The notes beneath the pieces are model-generated. The model had not been told where the DNA came from. It did no database searches and saw only the letters and a program-made list of their open reading frames with translations. A stretch of DNA of 64,000 bases from Salvator merianae. Lineage: Eukaryota > Chordata > Lepidosauria > Squamata > Teiidae. Both the position numbers and the translations under genes were made by a program. The number at the start of each line of letters is the position of its first letter. Position 1 is the first letter of the stretch. Positions 1 through 10,200 of this stretch are shown here, one piece after another. The stretch is from contig QVOM02000021.1 in NCBI GenBank assembly GCA_003586115.2, positions 11,614,185 through 11,678,184 of the forward strand. Reading direction: 5' to 3'.

Positions 1-1285
1 AAGAAAGAGATGGGCAGCTTGCTTTTAATGGCGCCGAACTGTGCTCTAACCTGCAGACGTAAGCAAATCATTGTGTCTATGCTGAAAACTTTCATTAGAG
101 TTGTGACTCATACTAAGTTTAAAGAGGGTGAAGGACATCATGTACATAAATTGTGATGAATTCCTATGTCTGAGCTTTGGAACTATTATTTGGAATAACC
201 GGAGTGCGGTTTAGCTTGCTAAACCACCTACCCACCCACAAACTATTCTGTCAATCTATTAACTTAGTGCCTCTCACAACTCAGGAAAGCAAACCTCAAC
301 TGACGTGTGTTATTAAGAAACTTGCATTTGTAATAACACCACCTGTCAACCAATATGAACGTTTTATTAATATTGCATCAGGATGTAATGGATTGGAAAC
401 TCAAAGCCAATTGAGATAGTGTTGAATCTTTGTAAGGGGACGATTTATAGCTGTGGGTGATGATACTGCCTAATGTTATAGCATTTCAATAACCTGAGGA
501 AATAGAAAGATCATCCAGATGAAATATAACCCAGAAAGCCAGGCTTTCTGAAGTAAGGTCAACAGATGAGATATATTATGCAAAGGATATATTAGATGAA
601 CTCAAGATCTGTCTGTTCTCCTCCTGCATTTGCTACCAGTGGCCATACTAGGGAGACTCACAACTGAAGAAGAGCAAGTCGGTCAAATTTCGTATCTCAT
701 TAATTTCTCATATTTTAAATTCAGGCTGTATCCATATGAACCTTTGGAGGTAACTGAGGGTTGCCCTCAGGATGTGTTAGAGAAATGTACCTTGCTCCAA
801 AGCCTCAGATCTCACTGTGAGGCAGCAGACCCCTCTGTGTACTTTGTTTGCCAATCTGAATTCTTGTGGTCATTTGGCCAGTTCTGGCTTATAGCCACCT
901 TGAACTGCTGGCATTGTGGCTGCATAATGCAGCCCAGAGGTGCAATAGACTGCAAACAGCTGCAAAACACCACTCCCTGCTGCCCTCCCAAGCTGGGCCA
1001 GTTTGGCTGGTGTTGGGGAAGCCGAGGTGCTCCATGGGCAGCTTTTACACAGCAGTGCCTCTCTCCTACCCTATGTATGCATGCAACCCTAAATTTTGGA
1101 ACATCCTATTAATCAGTTTGGTATTTTTAAAGAAATAGATGTGTTTTGTTTATTTTTACAAAAAAGCAATTTAGGCTTCAAACAACAATTTATACATAAC
1201 ATAACATAGCAACATTAACATAACATAACATATCACTACACTGCACTGGTATATAAAAAATGTTAAATATATCTATAATAATAAC

Positions 1286-1289
<4 letters not shown>
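1..1289. other. Unassigned non-coding stretch
   Basis: I recognise no gene, RNA or repeat family here. The open frames inside are short, overlap each other in different frames, and show no domain or repeat pattern. Around 1200 there is a short run of CATAACATAA-type tandem words leading into the microsatellite that follows. Confidence 0.5.
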
Positions 1290-1344
<55 letters not shown>

Positions 1345-1370
1345 ATATATATGTATATGTATATAAAATT
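1290..1370. repeat. (TA)n(TG)n microsatellite
   Basis: About 25 bases of alternating TA are followed by about 26 bases of alternating TG, then degenerate TATATG words. It is the kind of compound dinucleotide tract that expands by slippage. The apparent ORF through it (TYR/VAL/CYS-rich) is a simple-repeat translation. Confidence 0.95.
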
Positions 1371-1394
1371 GAACACTATATATATAAAATCACA

Positions 1395-1915
1395 CCCCAG
1401 TTCCTCACCAGATGCTTCACCAGAACTCAGAAGGAGGTTACTTGATTAGCAAGTTTTTCTTTAACCAGTCTTTCACAGATTTCTGAGATGGTAACAAGTC
1501 TTTCTGCTGTCTGCAAAGAACTTCAAAAAGTGGTTTCCATGTTTGGTAAAATTCAGTGTCTATTTCTTGACCTTCCATTGCCCTGTGTTGAACAGAGATT
1601 AGTTTATTAACTAGAATTTCCTAGATTCTGTTGGTCTAGTTATAATTGTGAAGAGCCTTTCCAGTGCTGCATGGTGGCGACTTTGGCAGTCAGGATCAAA
1701 AAGTTCATTAAGATTTTATGAGGTGACTTTTCATTTTTGTTTTTATATAGCATTAAGAGATAAAGCTCAGGAGCAAGCTCAACTGGGCGTTGAATTATAG
1801 CTGAAATCTCTTTATTAATAGTTTCCCAATATTTTGTGACGGTATGCCAAGACCACCATAAGTGATAATATATTTCTTTTTGCTGGCACTTAGGTCAGCA
1901 AAATGGAGGGATTGT
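1395..1915 (-). mobile_element. L1 LINE ORF2 C-terminal fragment, degenerate
   Basis: Read on the minus strand, roughly 1915 to 1760 translates to a stretch with YYHLWWSWHTVTKYWETI, the pattern typical of the C-terminal end of L1 ORF2 (YYHLxWxC...V..FW..I). The rest of the block (to about 1395) continues as degenerate coding or 3' sequence. The frame is broken and no start or catalytic RT region is present, so this is a 5'-truncated dead copy. The family call is inference from the motif; a CENSOR or RepeatMasker search would settle it. Confidence 0.65.
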
Positions 1916-2099
1916 TGGGTTTATATGTGTGAAAATAGATGTATTTTTTAAAACAAAACACCTGCCTTTATATATATATATATACATTTAATACACAGAC
2001 TTGCATAATATACAGTTTTATAAGATAATTTCCTATTTCCATTAATATTCCCATTTTTATGCAGAATGCCCTCTTAAATATGCCTTTCTGCAGATATAA

Positions 2100-2175
2100 T
2101 TTTATTTATATATTTTAAGAATTTATACCTCACCCTTCACTAGCAATAAAACAATAAAAAATAAAATAAATAGGA
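2100..2175 (-). mobile_element. CR1/L2-type LINE 3' tail fragment
   Basis: The words TTTATTTATATATTT...ATACCTCACCCTTCA are the reverse complement of the usual reptile CR1/L2 3' end (CCGCCC..GGGATATAAAT followed by AAATAA repeats). Only the last 70 or so bases are kept. Confidence 0.5.
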
Positions 2176-2854
2176 TATTCCTATTTTATTAGAGCTGCAT
2201 TGCAAAGTTCAGATATGTGCATTTTTTTTTAAAGGAAACTTGCATTTTGATTAATGTACTTATCCTGCATGTGTAATTTTTGTAAATTCACATTTAAAAT
2301 GGAAATAGGCTACTCTCCTCTCCACTTTCCTTCTCAGAGCCAGTAACAGGTATACAATAATAAATCTTTTAATGGTTTGTTCAGTCATGCAGTTAGGGTG
2401 ACAGAGCATTGGGCAGTAGTTCTAGTGTGGCCTTCCAGATATTGCTGAATTACAGCTCCATTATTTCTTCCTGACTGGGAACTGGTGGGGACTATGGGTA
2501 GCAACTATGGCTATGGATGGACCACCCTGGACTGGGTCATTGGAGACTAAATTTCCCCTGAGACATTGAGCTCATTAAGAAATAGTTGGTCAGCTTCTCA
2601 GTATAACCAGCTTCACAGTGTTGGAAGGATAAAATAGAGGAGAGGGAGAAATGATAGGCTATAAGCTGTAAATAATGTTAGACACTGGCTTTTATAATTT
2701 TATAACATACAGTAAACCAGCTCTGTTCCATTTCAGAATCCCCTGCCCTTACTGAAATTTGGTCCCAGTTTTCCCCTAAATTCTTGGAGGCCTGCTTCGT
2801 GAAAATTTCACCCCATATTCATTGATCTGCCTGACACTTTTGCTTTCTTACATT
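2176..2854. other. Unassigned non-coding stretch
   Basis: AT-rich sequence with no recognisable repeat or coding signal. It ends at the ATT target duplication of the following inverted-repeat element. Confidence 0.45.
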
Positions 2855-3077
2855 GAGCCTGTTCGCACTTTCCACACTAGAATGGGCTAATTAGCCGATT
2901 CTAGCATGGAACAGATCCCATCGTGCAGACACCGTTTGCACGATGGGGCCTGAAAACTTACCTGAGGCTGGTTAATGGCGTTCGCAAGTGCGAATGCCAT
3001 TAACCATGCCTGATGCTCGCCATGACAGCGTCCGGCAAGCATCCGGCTCCTGCCATGGCAACCACATGAGCTCCGCA

Positions 3078-3320
3078 ATGGGGCCTACCCCTTCTCATGG
3101 GCCCAAATGGTTCCACGTGAGACCCTAGTTTTGCCCACGCTGCCGCAATCAGGCCTGGGATGCCGGATGGGGCCGCATTGCGCCCCGTCCGGTGTTTCGC
3201 TGCCCGATCACGGGCACAAAGGGCGGTCGCCATGGCAGCGGCCTACAAAGCGTCAGGCCGCTGCCATGGTGACCGGGAGGTCCGCGTGGTGCGCACAGCG
3301 ATGACACGATCATACATGCA
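3078..3320 (+). repeat. Left arm of large inverted repeat
   Basis: This arm pairs with about 3924-4172. Matching landmarks on the two arms are GGCCTACAAAGCGTCAGGCC against the complement of GGCCTGACGTTTTGTAGGCC, GGCCTGGGATGCCGGATGGG in both orientations, and GCCCGATCACGGGC against its partner. By eye the arms are roughly 85-90% identical, so single-stranded DNA could fold into a long cruciform whose loop holds the SINE. Confidence 0.8.
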
Positions 3321-3354
3321 CACTGGGCCTCTCCCCCCCCATAGCGGAATTGGG

Positions 3355-3749
3355 GTACGGTGGCGCAGAAGGCTAAGGCAGTGATCTTTCAATAGGAGGA
3401 TCGGAGTTCAAGGCCCCTGTCTGCCATGTAGAGGGGATGAGCGCCCTCTACTGGCCTCTAGCTCCAGCCAACCTAGCTGTTCGAAAGCAAGTAATTGCAA
3501 GTAGATGAATAGGGAGCATCACTTTGTGTGATGCGGAATATAGACAGTTGTAAGCCTTCGGGCGAAAAATAACCTTGTAAGCCGCTTTGAGTCAGCTTCG
3601 GCCGAGAAAAGCGGGGTATAAAAACCAAGTTCTTCTTCTTCTTCTTCTTCTTCTTCTTCTTCTTCTTCTTCTTCTTCTTCTTCTTCTTCTTCTTCTTCTT
3701 CTTCTTCTTCTTCTTCTTCTTCTCCTTCTCCTTCTCCTTCTTCTTCCCG
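3355..3749 (+). mobile_element. tRNA-derived SINE with CR1/L2-like tail and (TTC)n end
   Basis: The head has a pol III A box (TGGCGCAGAAGG) and a B box (AGTTCAAGGCC) at tRNA spacing. The body is followed by a 3' part CTTGTAAGCCGCTTTGAG...GCGGGGTATAAA, which resembles CR1/L2 LINE 3' ends; such tails let a SINE borrow the LINE machinery. It ends in a (TTC)n tract from 3630 to about 3748. A 6-bp repeat ATTGGG flanks it (3349-3354 and 3750-3755), consistent with target-primed insertion into the loop of the surrounding inverted-repeat element. It is not a functional tRNA gene. Confidence 0.8.
3630..3748 (+). repeat. (TTC)n microsatellite, SINE tail
   Basis: About 118 bases of TTC with a few TCC variants near the end form the expanded 3' tail of the SINE. 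Long Leu, Glu or Lys homopolymer translations in this area come only from this tract. Confidence 0.95.
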
Positions 3750-3813
3750 ATTGGGCCCACGGCACTGCGATCGGGCCCACCTGGCCCGATTGGGGCAGCC
3801 TGATCGCTCCAAT

Positions 3814-4172
<359 letters not shown>

Positions 4173-4542
4173 ATGCATTGCGTGATCACAGGATCACGCA
4201 TGTGAGATGGGTGGGCCGATCACTCACAAGATGGCTGCCGCCGTGGACAAGAAGGTAGGTGCAAACAAATCCTCACCTGAAGCTCACTTTAAGCTTCAGG
4301 TGAGGATTCAGACACCTTTTTACTTGTCTGGCGGTAGTAACGATCGGCAGCGGATGAGGTCCGCTGCCGGTCGTTACGGCCATCTGTCTGTGCAAATGCA
4401 CTTGTCTAGCAAGCATCCTTGATGTTTGCCAGTAGCAAGTGCGAACAGGCCCATTGTCACACTTTCAGAAGTCACTGCTCAGAAGCTTTGTGATTTGGAG
4501 AGTCAGGAAGTTCTAACCCTGTTTGCTGGCTCTACATCCTAA

Positions 4543-5045
4543 GGCCTTTTTGCACTTGCTGGTTTTCCATACCAGCAAGTGCACTAAGGGTCTCCCTTCT
4601 GCATGTTAATGTGGAATAAAGGAGACCCTGCCCACTGCTAGTACTATCTGTCCACACAGGACACAGCATAATGCAGATCGGGAGGTTCTTGATCTGGATT
4701 GTTGGTAGACCTCAATATTGAGGTCTACCAACATACTAGCGAGGCCTGATACATAATTCTGAGGCATGAAGAAGATGCGTGCCTCCATGTTCTGGTGTAC
4801 AGGGAGACCCATTTTGGTGGCACACCTTATTGCACTGCCAAAATGGGTTCCCAGGGGCTCTAAGGCCAGGAACTTTAATTCCTGGACATCAGAGCTTGTG
4901 GAGGCTAGCTCTGAAGCTCAAATGAGTTTTGGGATTGGCACGGGGCTGGAAAATTCTATCACCATACAGATAGTGCTGTTTCAGCCCAGAGTGGCCTTTC
5001 CTGACCTACTATTTTGGACTATAAGAGATAAGTGCTGAAAGGCCC
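4543..5045. mobile_element. Hairpin-chain element, GGCCTTTTTGCAC ends, TAA duplication
   Basis: The left end GGCCTTTTTGCACTT mirrors the right end AAGTGCTGAAAGGCCC. TAA flanks both sides (4540-4542 and 5046-5048). The interior is a chain of hairpins: CACTTGCTGG...CCAGCAAGTG just inside the left end, GTTGGTAGACCTCAAT / ATTGAGGTCTACCAAC near 4706-4733, CCATTTTGGTGGCA / TGCCAAAATGG around 4808-4848, and GGAACTTTAATTCC near 4868-4885. No transposase is encoded. It shares blocks with the elements at 7985, 12497, 25273 and 31824. Confidence 0.8.
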
Positions 5046-7770
5046 TAAGAATATTGATCCAGGACAGGTGAACTATTTCCCTCCTTTCTTGGTCAGGTAA
5101 CTGATGAAGAGTAAAATGTAGACAGTCAAATAGAAGACTGAACCCACTAGTTACAGATAGATCAGGAAAGAGTAGTGGAAAACTTGGGAATCTGCTACTT
5201 TTTCCTGATTTATACCTGACAATTAATCAGTGAATGCAAATATGATGAAGATACTGAAGGCAAAGGAGTTGTAGTTTTTCCTGCATTTAAAATAGTCAAG
5301 AAGACAAATATTTAGCTAGCAATCCTAACCCTTACCCCAACCCCAACCCCAACCCTTGCATTTCAAGTAGGCAAGAAGGCAGATGTTCAGCTAGGAAATA
5401 GAACCAACATAAAGATGCTAGACTAATTAGGTGTCACACCTCTCTTGTGAAACCAGACCAAAGAGTCAATGTTGCACAATGGTCAGAGTGTCAGAAAGGC
5501 TTCACTGAACTGTGATGTTCAGTGGGTGATTCTGAGCTAGTTGAGCTCTTTCAGCCAAACCTACATCATATGGTTGATGTGAATTTAAAATCATAAGGAG
5601 AAGAGAGTCATATTTGCTGCTTTGAGCTCCCTAGAGGGTGAAAGGAATATCAGTGTATGAGGAAAAAAACAATCCCTGCTGGTATTTATGTGCTGCTTTC
5701 CTCTCAACAGAATTTTTAATGCTCTTCCATATATAAGGGATAGATTTATAACCCAGTTCATCTGGAAAGCTGATTATGTTGTGGTCTTTAACTCTACAAC
5801 CCTGAAAATTTAGGACATTGCCAGGGACTTCCCAGGAGCAAAGCCTGCAGAAATCAGCTTTCTATGATACATAACTTGGCTTCTGGTGTGGAAATCTACT
5901 GCAGTATGCATTCATGTTTTTGACAGCACATTTTTTTAATGTAATGCTTATCTGAGACATTTTTTGTATGCTATTTACTCTTTTTCTTTCAGTTCATCCA
6001 ATGATCGGGCACCTCATTAACTTGATTACTATCTAAAACAAACAAATAAACATATAATCAATTTTGGAGCAGGTGCACATTTCTTTTCAGGTGTTAGGAT
6101 TCCAAAGGGCAATTATTTCTGCAGGGTCACCCCTACGAAGCCTCCTATAATCAAACATTTTTCTACAAGTTTCTCATCTTGTTAACCTTTTTAGAGCAGG
6201 TTAACACTTTCCTGACATGTTAGACTACTTCTGCGTGTGTGCCACATATGTATGTGCTTCTGAGAATGCTCTTGGTCCAGGAAAAGCGTCTTGCGTGGTG
6301 GAGAGCACCCTGGCAACTGGTTACATGATGGCCAGCTTGTCCTCACTTAGCACTGAAGCTGGGGATCAAATTGATTCTAGTCCTGAAGCTGCAAGTCAGG
6401 GACATGTTGCAACCACCACTGGAAATGGTTCTGGAAGTGGGCTGGAGCCCATGGAAATGATTGCTGGGCTCTGGAATGAGGCCTGGGTTGCTCCTGTTTG
6501 TATGGCGGTGGTGGGAGTGGGAGCCAGCCTGACCTAAGTAGGCGATCATTTTAAATTAGCATGGGGATTGTGGTGTAGACTGATTTTCTATTAATTTTGT
6601 AACATATTGTCATAATGGAGTAGAAATCTACCCCACAAGTTAGAGATTAGTTCTTTTTGAACCAGCTAGTGTCACCTATGTCACTTAATTTGTGGATACT
6701 GTTGAAATTTCCTTTCTCTTTTTCTTAACCTAGAAATGTTGTGGAAAAACTCAGAAGCAAGAATAATAATACCAAACAAAATTTATGAAACAAATCAATT
6801 ATTTCATGCAGGTGTTAGAAACTTGCAGAAAGTGGGTGAAGGAGGAAAAAGGCATATTGGGGAACCTGACTTTTGAAAAAGCTCAAGGTATTGTGGAAAA
6901 AAACAAAACTGTCTAATTAAACATAAATCTCTTTGCCATAAAGAGAATAAAAGAATAAACAGCAATAATCCTTTGTAGGAGAGAAATCAGGTAAAAAGCA
7001 ATGCCTGTTTGAGTCTCGAAAGAGATCGTAAAAGTGGGATAATTTGTAGTCACAGCACAGAAGCTCATGCTGAATAGGTATTCTTTCCATATGCAATACT
7101 TGTCATTAATCAGGAAAAACTTGCCTTGAACTTAATTACCATTCTTACAACTACTTGTGTGTTGTGTATTGTACTCACTCAATAAAAAGTATGGATCTTT
7201 GTGGCTTTCAAGAACCTCAAACTGCTCTGGCATTGTGACTTTACACTGAGTTTGATATCTGAGTACCTTTTGCATAAGTGCCCCTCGATCTTGTTTCAGT
7301 TTGAACGGTCATTTCTTGTTCTGAATCGGAGTGCTTTGTCAAAGTAAGCAGGAATGCCATTCTATTATGTGATACCTCCTTATCTTATTTGTCCTACTGC
7401 TTATTGGAATAATAGCAAAAAGACTTGAAGGAAAAAATAGATTGGCCATAGCCGATTCAATTTCCAGCTCAGAGTTCGAAAAGAGATCTGAGGCTATACG
7501 ATAAGACAACATATCTAATGGAGAGAATGAAATAAGCTCCCATGGCTTTTGCAAAAACTTTGAAATACTTCTACGACTCTCGTTCAGATTGCACTGCTTA
7601 TTATCGTGCCAACTTAAAAACAATAGAAACTGTAATTACCTCTCTGGGTTGGCTCAGCATTATCATCGGAGCAGCTTTGGCTTGTGCAGGGCTGGAAGGC
7701 TCATTATGCACTTACCTTAGTCTGTGTTCAGACATAACAAAAGGGGTGATTTGGAGGTGCCTCATAGAGA
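5046..7770. other. Unassigned stretch with a short CCCCAA tract
   Basis: About 2.7 kb in which I recognise no gene or known repeat, apart from a short tract at about 5328-5356 of CCCCAA-like units (TTACCCCAACCCCAACCCCA). The frames at 6217-6537 and 7542-7820 lack any domain I know and show no splice context. The second has a hydrophobic run that could be chance. Confidence 0.45.
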
Positions 7771-7935
7771 CAGTGTGTGGCCCTCCTGTTCCTAAGTCTT
7801 CTCTAATCCAACTGTTCTAGTATAGAACGTTCATGAGAAAGTGGAGGGGCAGACTGGTGTGTGACCCAATCCCACCTTGAAGCTGTCTTTGAGCTGCCTC
7901 AGAGATGCTTTTTATTTGGTTGTGTCTGATTGCAA
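7771..7935. repeat. Unnamed dispersed repeat, copy 1
   Basis: It aligns by eye with 50475-50645 and 63292-63440. Shared words include GTTCATGAGAA.GTGG (GTTTATGAGGGGGGAGG in copy 3), CAGACTGGTGTGTGA..CAATCCCA, and a tail of GTGTCTGATTGCAACC / TATGTCTGATCATAGCC. Copies 1 and 3 are each followed closely by GGCCCTTTCTGCAC-type elements. I do not recognise the family. Confidence 0.6.
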
Positions 7936-7984
7936 CCTTATTTTGGCATTAAGGGACAGCAAAGTTTACTTCTGGGTCTCATTG

Positions 7985-8610
7985 GTCTGCATGTTAATGC
8001 AGATCTGTGAGGCCCCACTCTCCACTGGTACAATGCGTCCATGCTGGATGGAGTGAAATCCCGATCAGTGAGACCCTGATCAGGATTACTGATAGACCCC
8101 GACATCAAGGCCTACCGGGGGACTAGCGCAGCCTGGTCCGGACCATGGAGGTCTGCAAAAGGTTCACCTCTGTCTTCTGGACTACTGGGAGACCTATGCT
8201 GGCAGCATGTCAAAACAATGAAATGGTTTCCTTGATGGCTCCGAGACAGGGTCCCTGTCTGCACTTGGACATATTCCAGATTATATCTTAGAATAGGGAC
8301 CTGCCATCTCCATGCTAGTGCAGACTATGGTAGACCCTGGGCAAGACATTTCATAGTTTGCACTAGCACGTGCATAGCAGGTCCCTATTCTGGGATATAA
8401 TCCACAATAAGGCCAAGTGCAGAAAGGGCCAGGGACTTGTTTTCCTAGTCTTTCAGAACACTTGGAGCCCAGCACTGAAACTCATGCAAGCTTTGTGGCT
8501 GGGGCTACTCGGGATAAGTGCTGTTGTGCAGATGGTGCTTATTCCAGACCATACCTTCCTGTGGTCTGAACCAGTGGGTCAGTGTGCTGCATCCATTCAC
8601 CCCTCACCCA
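7985..8610. mobile_element. Degenerate hairpin-chain element interrupted by a palindromic MITE
   Basis: Blocks here match the element at 12497-13028 and the one at 4543-5045: GCATGTTAATGCAGATCTGTGAGG, the paired ATCAGTGAGACCCTGATCAGGAT region, and, after the nested insert, AGATGGTGCTTATTCCAGACCATACCTTCC against AGATGGTGCTAATCCTGCCCATGTCTTCC. The ends are eroded, so limits are approximate. Confidence 0.6.
8251..8430. mobile_element. 180-bp palindromic MITE nested in a related element, AGG duplication
   Basis: The whole unit is one imperfect palindrome centred near 8341. Its arms include TATATCTTAGAATAGGGACC on the left and the complementary GGTCCCTATTCTGGGATATA on the right. AGG flanks both sides (8248-8250 and 8431-8433). 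Removing it restores a sequence (GACAGGGACTTGTTTTCC) that matches GGCCAGGAACTTTTGTTCCC in the intact relative at about 12820, so the empty site is visible in this window. Same family and length as the copy at 17610-17789. Confidence 0.85.
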
Positions 8611-9120
8611 GTCTCTCTGCCTCTCTCCTGATTGCACAGGTCTACAAAAAAAACAAAAAAACAAAAAAAATTCAGGTGCCAAGGTTTTTTTGAATAGATT
8701 TAGGGTATTTTGAGGGTGCTGAATTCAAAAATCCCATTACTTTTGCTGAATTGGTTCTAGTTTTTGAGATAATGGACAACCATGAAAATAATGCATTTCC
8801 CCAATGTGACTTGTGTGTGATAACAAATGCAAGAGCTTTTGGTCTGTCTTTTGACTCTCTAACAGTGTCTTAGGTAATGAAATATCCCATATAATTATTT
8901 TGTATTGCAGTTTGTAGGCCTACAATGCTGGCCGGTCTGAATGCTTTTCAAATGTGTTGCATTAATTAATTAATTAACTATTAAATATCTCAGGAACTAG
9001 AGCCAATCTGGCAAAACCGAAGTCATATTCTTTCAGCACCATAAACTTAATATAAAGCCATTCAGACATCATTGGCACCAAAATCACTGTATACCAGTGT
9101 TATAGATGACCGTCTCCCAT
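8611..9120. other. Unassigned stretch
   Basis: I see only an A-rich tract near 8645-8672 and AATTAATTAATTAA near 8963. No gene or repeat family was recognised. Confidence 0.4.
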
Positions 9121-9530
9121 GAGCCTGTTCTTTCTTTGAATTGAGGGACAGAGGGGAGAGAAAGTGCCTCAAAGGCTTGGATTACAGGGGGGCTATTTTT
9201 GCATTGGATCAAAATGTCTAACTTCCAGGGACATGTCTTGTCCAGCATCAAAGCACCTCCTGGAGCCTTGCAGCTGTGCAATGGAGAAAGCACTTTTGCA
9301 CCAGACTGAAAATGGTTTAGTAAATTGGCTGCTTTGATCCAGTGCTTGGTCCCTATACATGGAGGAAGAGGAGGAAGCAGCTGTGGGGGACAGGCGATTG
9401 CAGCATGTATGTTCACCACATCTCTCTGTGCCTCTTGCTGCTGGGGTGACTTGCACCCACTTTATGCAAGTCACCCTTTCAATGGGCTGCATCCTGCCTC
9501 TGAGAGGATGCAGCCTAATACAGAACAAGT
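9121..9530. mobile_element. Possible degenerate hairpin-chain element
   Basis: The left word GAGCCTGTTCTTTCT faces a loosely complementary AGAACAAGTC on the right. Two clean hairpins sit at the right side: GGTGACTTGCA...TGCAAGTCACC (about 9443-9473) and GGCTGCATCCT...AGGATGCAGCC (about 9484-9513). The layout matches the other hairpin-chain elements, but the ends are weak and no target duplication is clear. Confidence 0.4.
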
Positions 9531-9734
9531 CTGATCATGCTAAACATCTGATATCAAATAAGATTGGCAAGGAGCTACTGTTGTGAGCCATGCACTGGGA
9601 GTACTGATTTTAATTGGGAAGAAGCTTATCCAGACATCGGGCTTTAAAATGAGATATTTGCATCAAAGCTTTAAAAATGATAAACTGGCATGGTAACTCC
9701 TAAAAAAATCCCAACCATAAAATAAGAAAAATAT
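9531..9734. other. Unassigned spacer
   Basis: Short AT-rich spacer with nothing recognisable. Confidence 0.3.
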
Positions 9735-10200
9735 CCTCAGACTTTATCCCAGACCAGGTCAGGACTTCTCTTGGTCTAGGATAGGGTTGCCAGTGGGCAG
9801 GGATAGGGATAGGGTTGTCTGCACTTTGGACAGTTTGTTCCATTCCAGGCCTGAGCGCCAACATTGAAGGACCCACTGAACCCTCGAAGGCTGGGCCCAG
9901 CCTTTGAAGGCAGGGGAAAAAGTTCCCAGCCCTCAAAGTTTCCAACCAGGGATGTTTTAAAGATGTGGCCACTTCTGGCAGCAGTTCCTGGTGCACTACT
10001 CAAAAAGGGTGTGCTTTCCATATACCCTTTGTGGTCTGGCATGCCAACAGTAGTCCTTTTGGGATACAGCACTCTTTTGGCACACCATCCCAGTCCATGG
10101 CCTAGTTTGATGCAGACAGGCCATAGTATACTAAGTGGCGGGGGAAGCCTCTGCTGGTCTACTAGGCCTAGCCTAGACTGGTGTCTGGTCTACTACACAC
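9735..10200. mobile_element. Degenerate hairpin-chain element (relative of 16000-16440 and 59386)
   Basis: It shares blocks with the copy at about 16000-16440: AAGTTCCCAGCCCTCAAAG (AACTTTTGTTCC variants elsewhere), CCACTTCTGGCAGCAGTTCCTGG against CCATTTCTGGCAGTGCTTCCTGG, and CAAAAAGG tracts. The ends have decayed and no target duplication was found. Confidence 0.5.

Noticed and set aside
3355..3430. Possible tRNA gene (A and B boxes)
   Set aside because: No full cloverleaf or anticodon arm; the sequence continues into a SINE body with a LINE-like tail and TTC repeats.
7542..7820. Possible small membrane protein with a hydrophobic stretch
   Set aside because: Single short frame without homologous pattern or splice sites that I can see, and its 3' part runs into the dispersed repeat at 7771.
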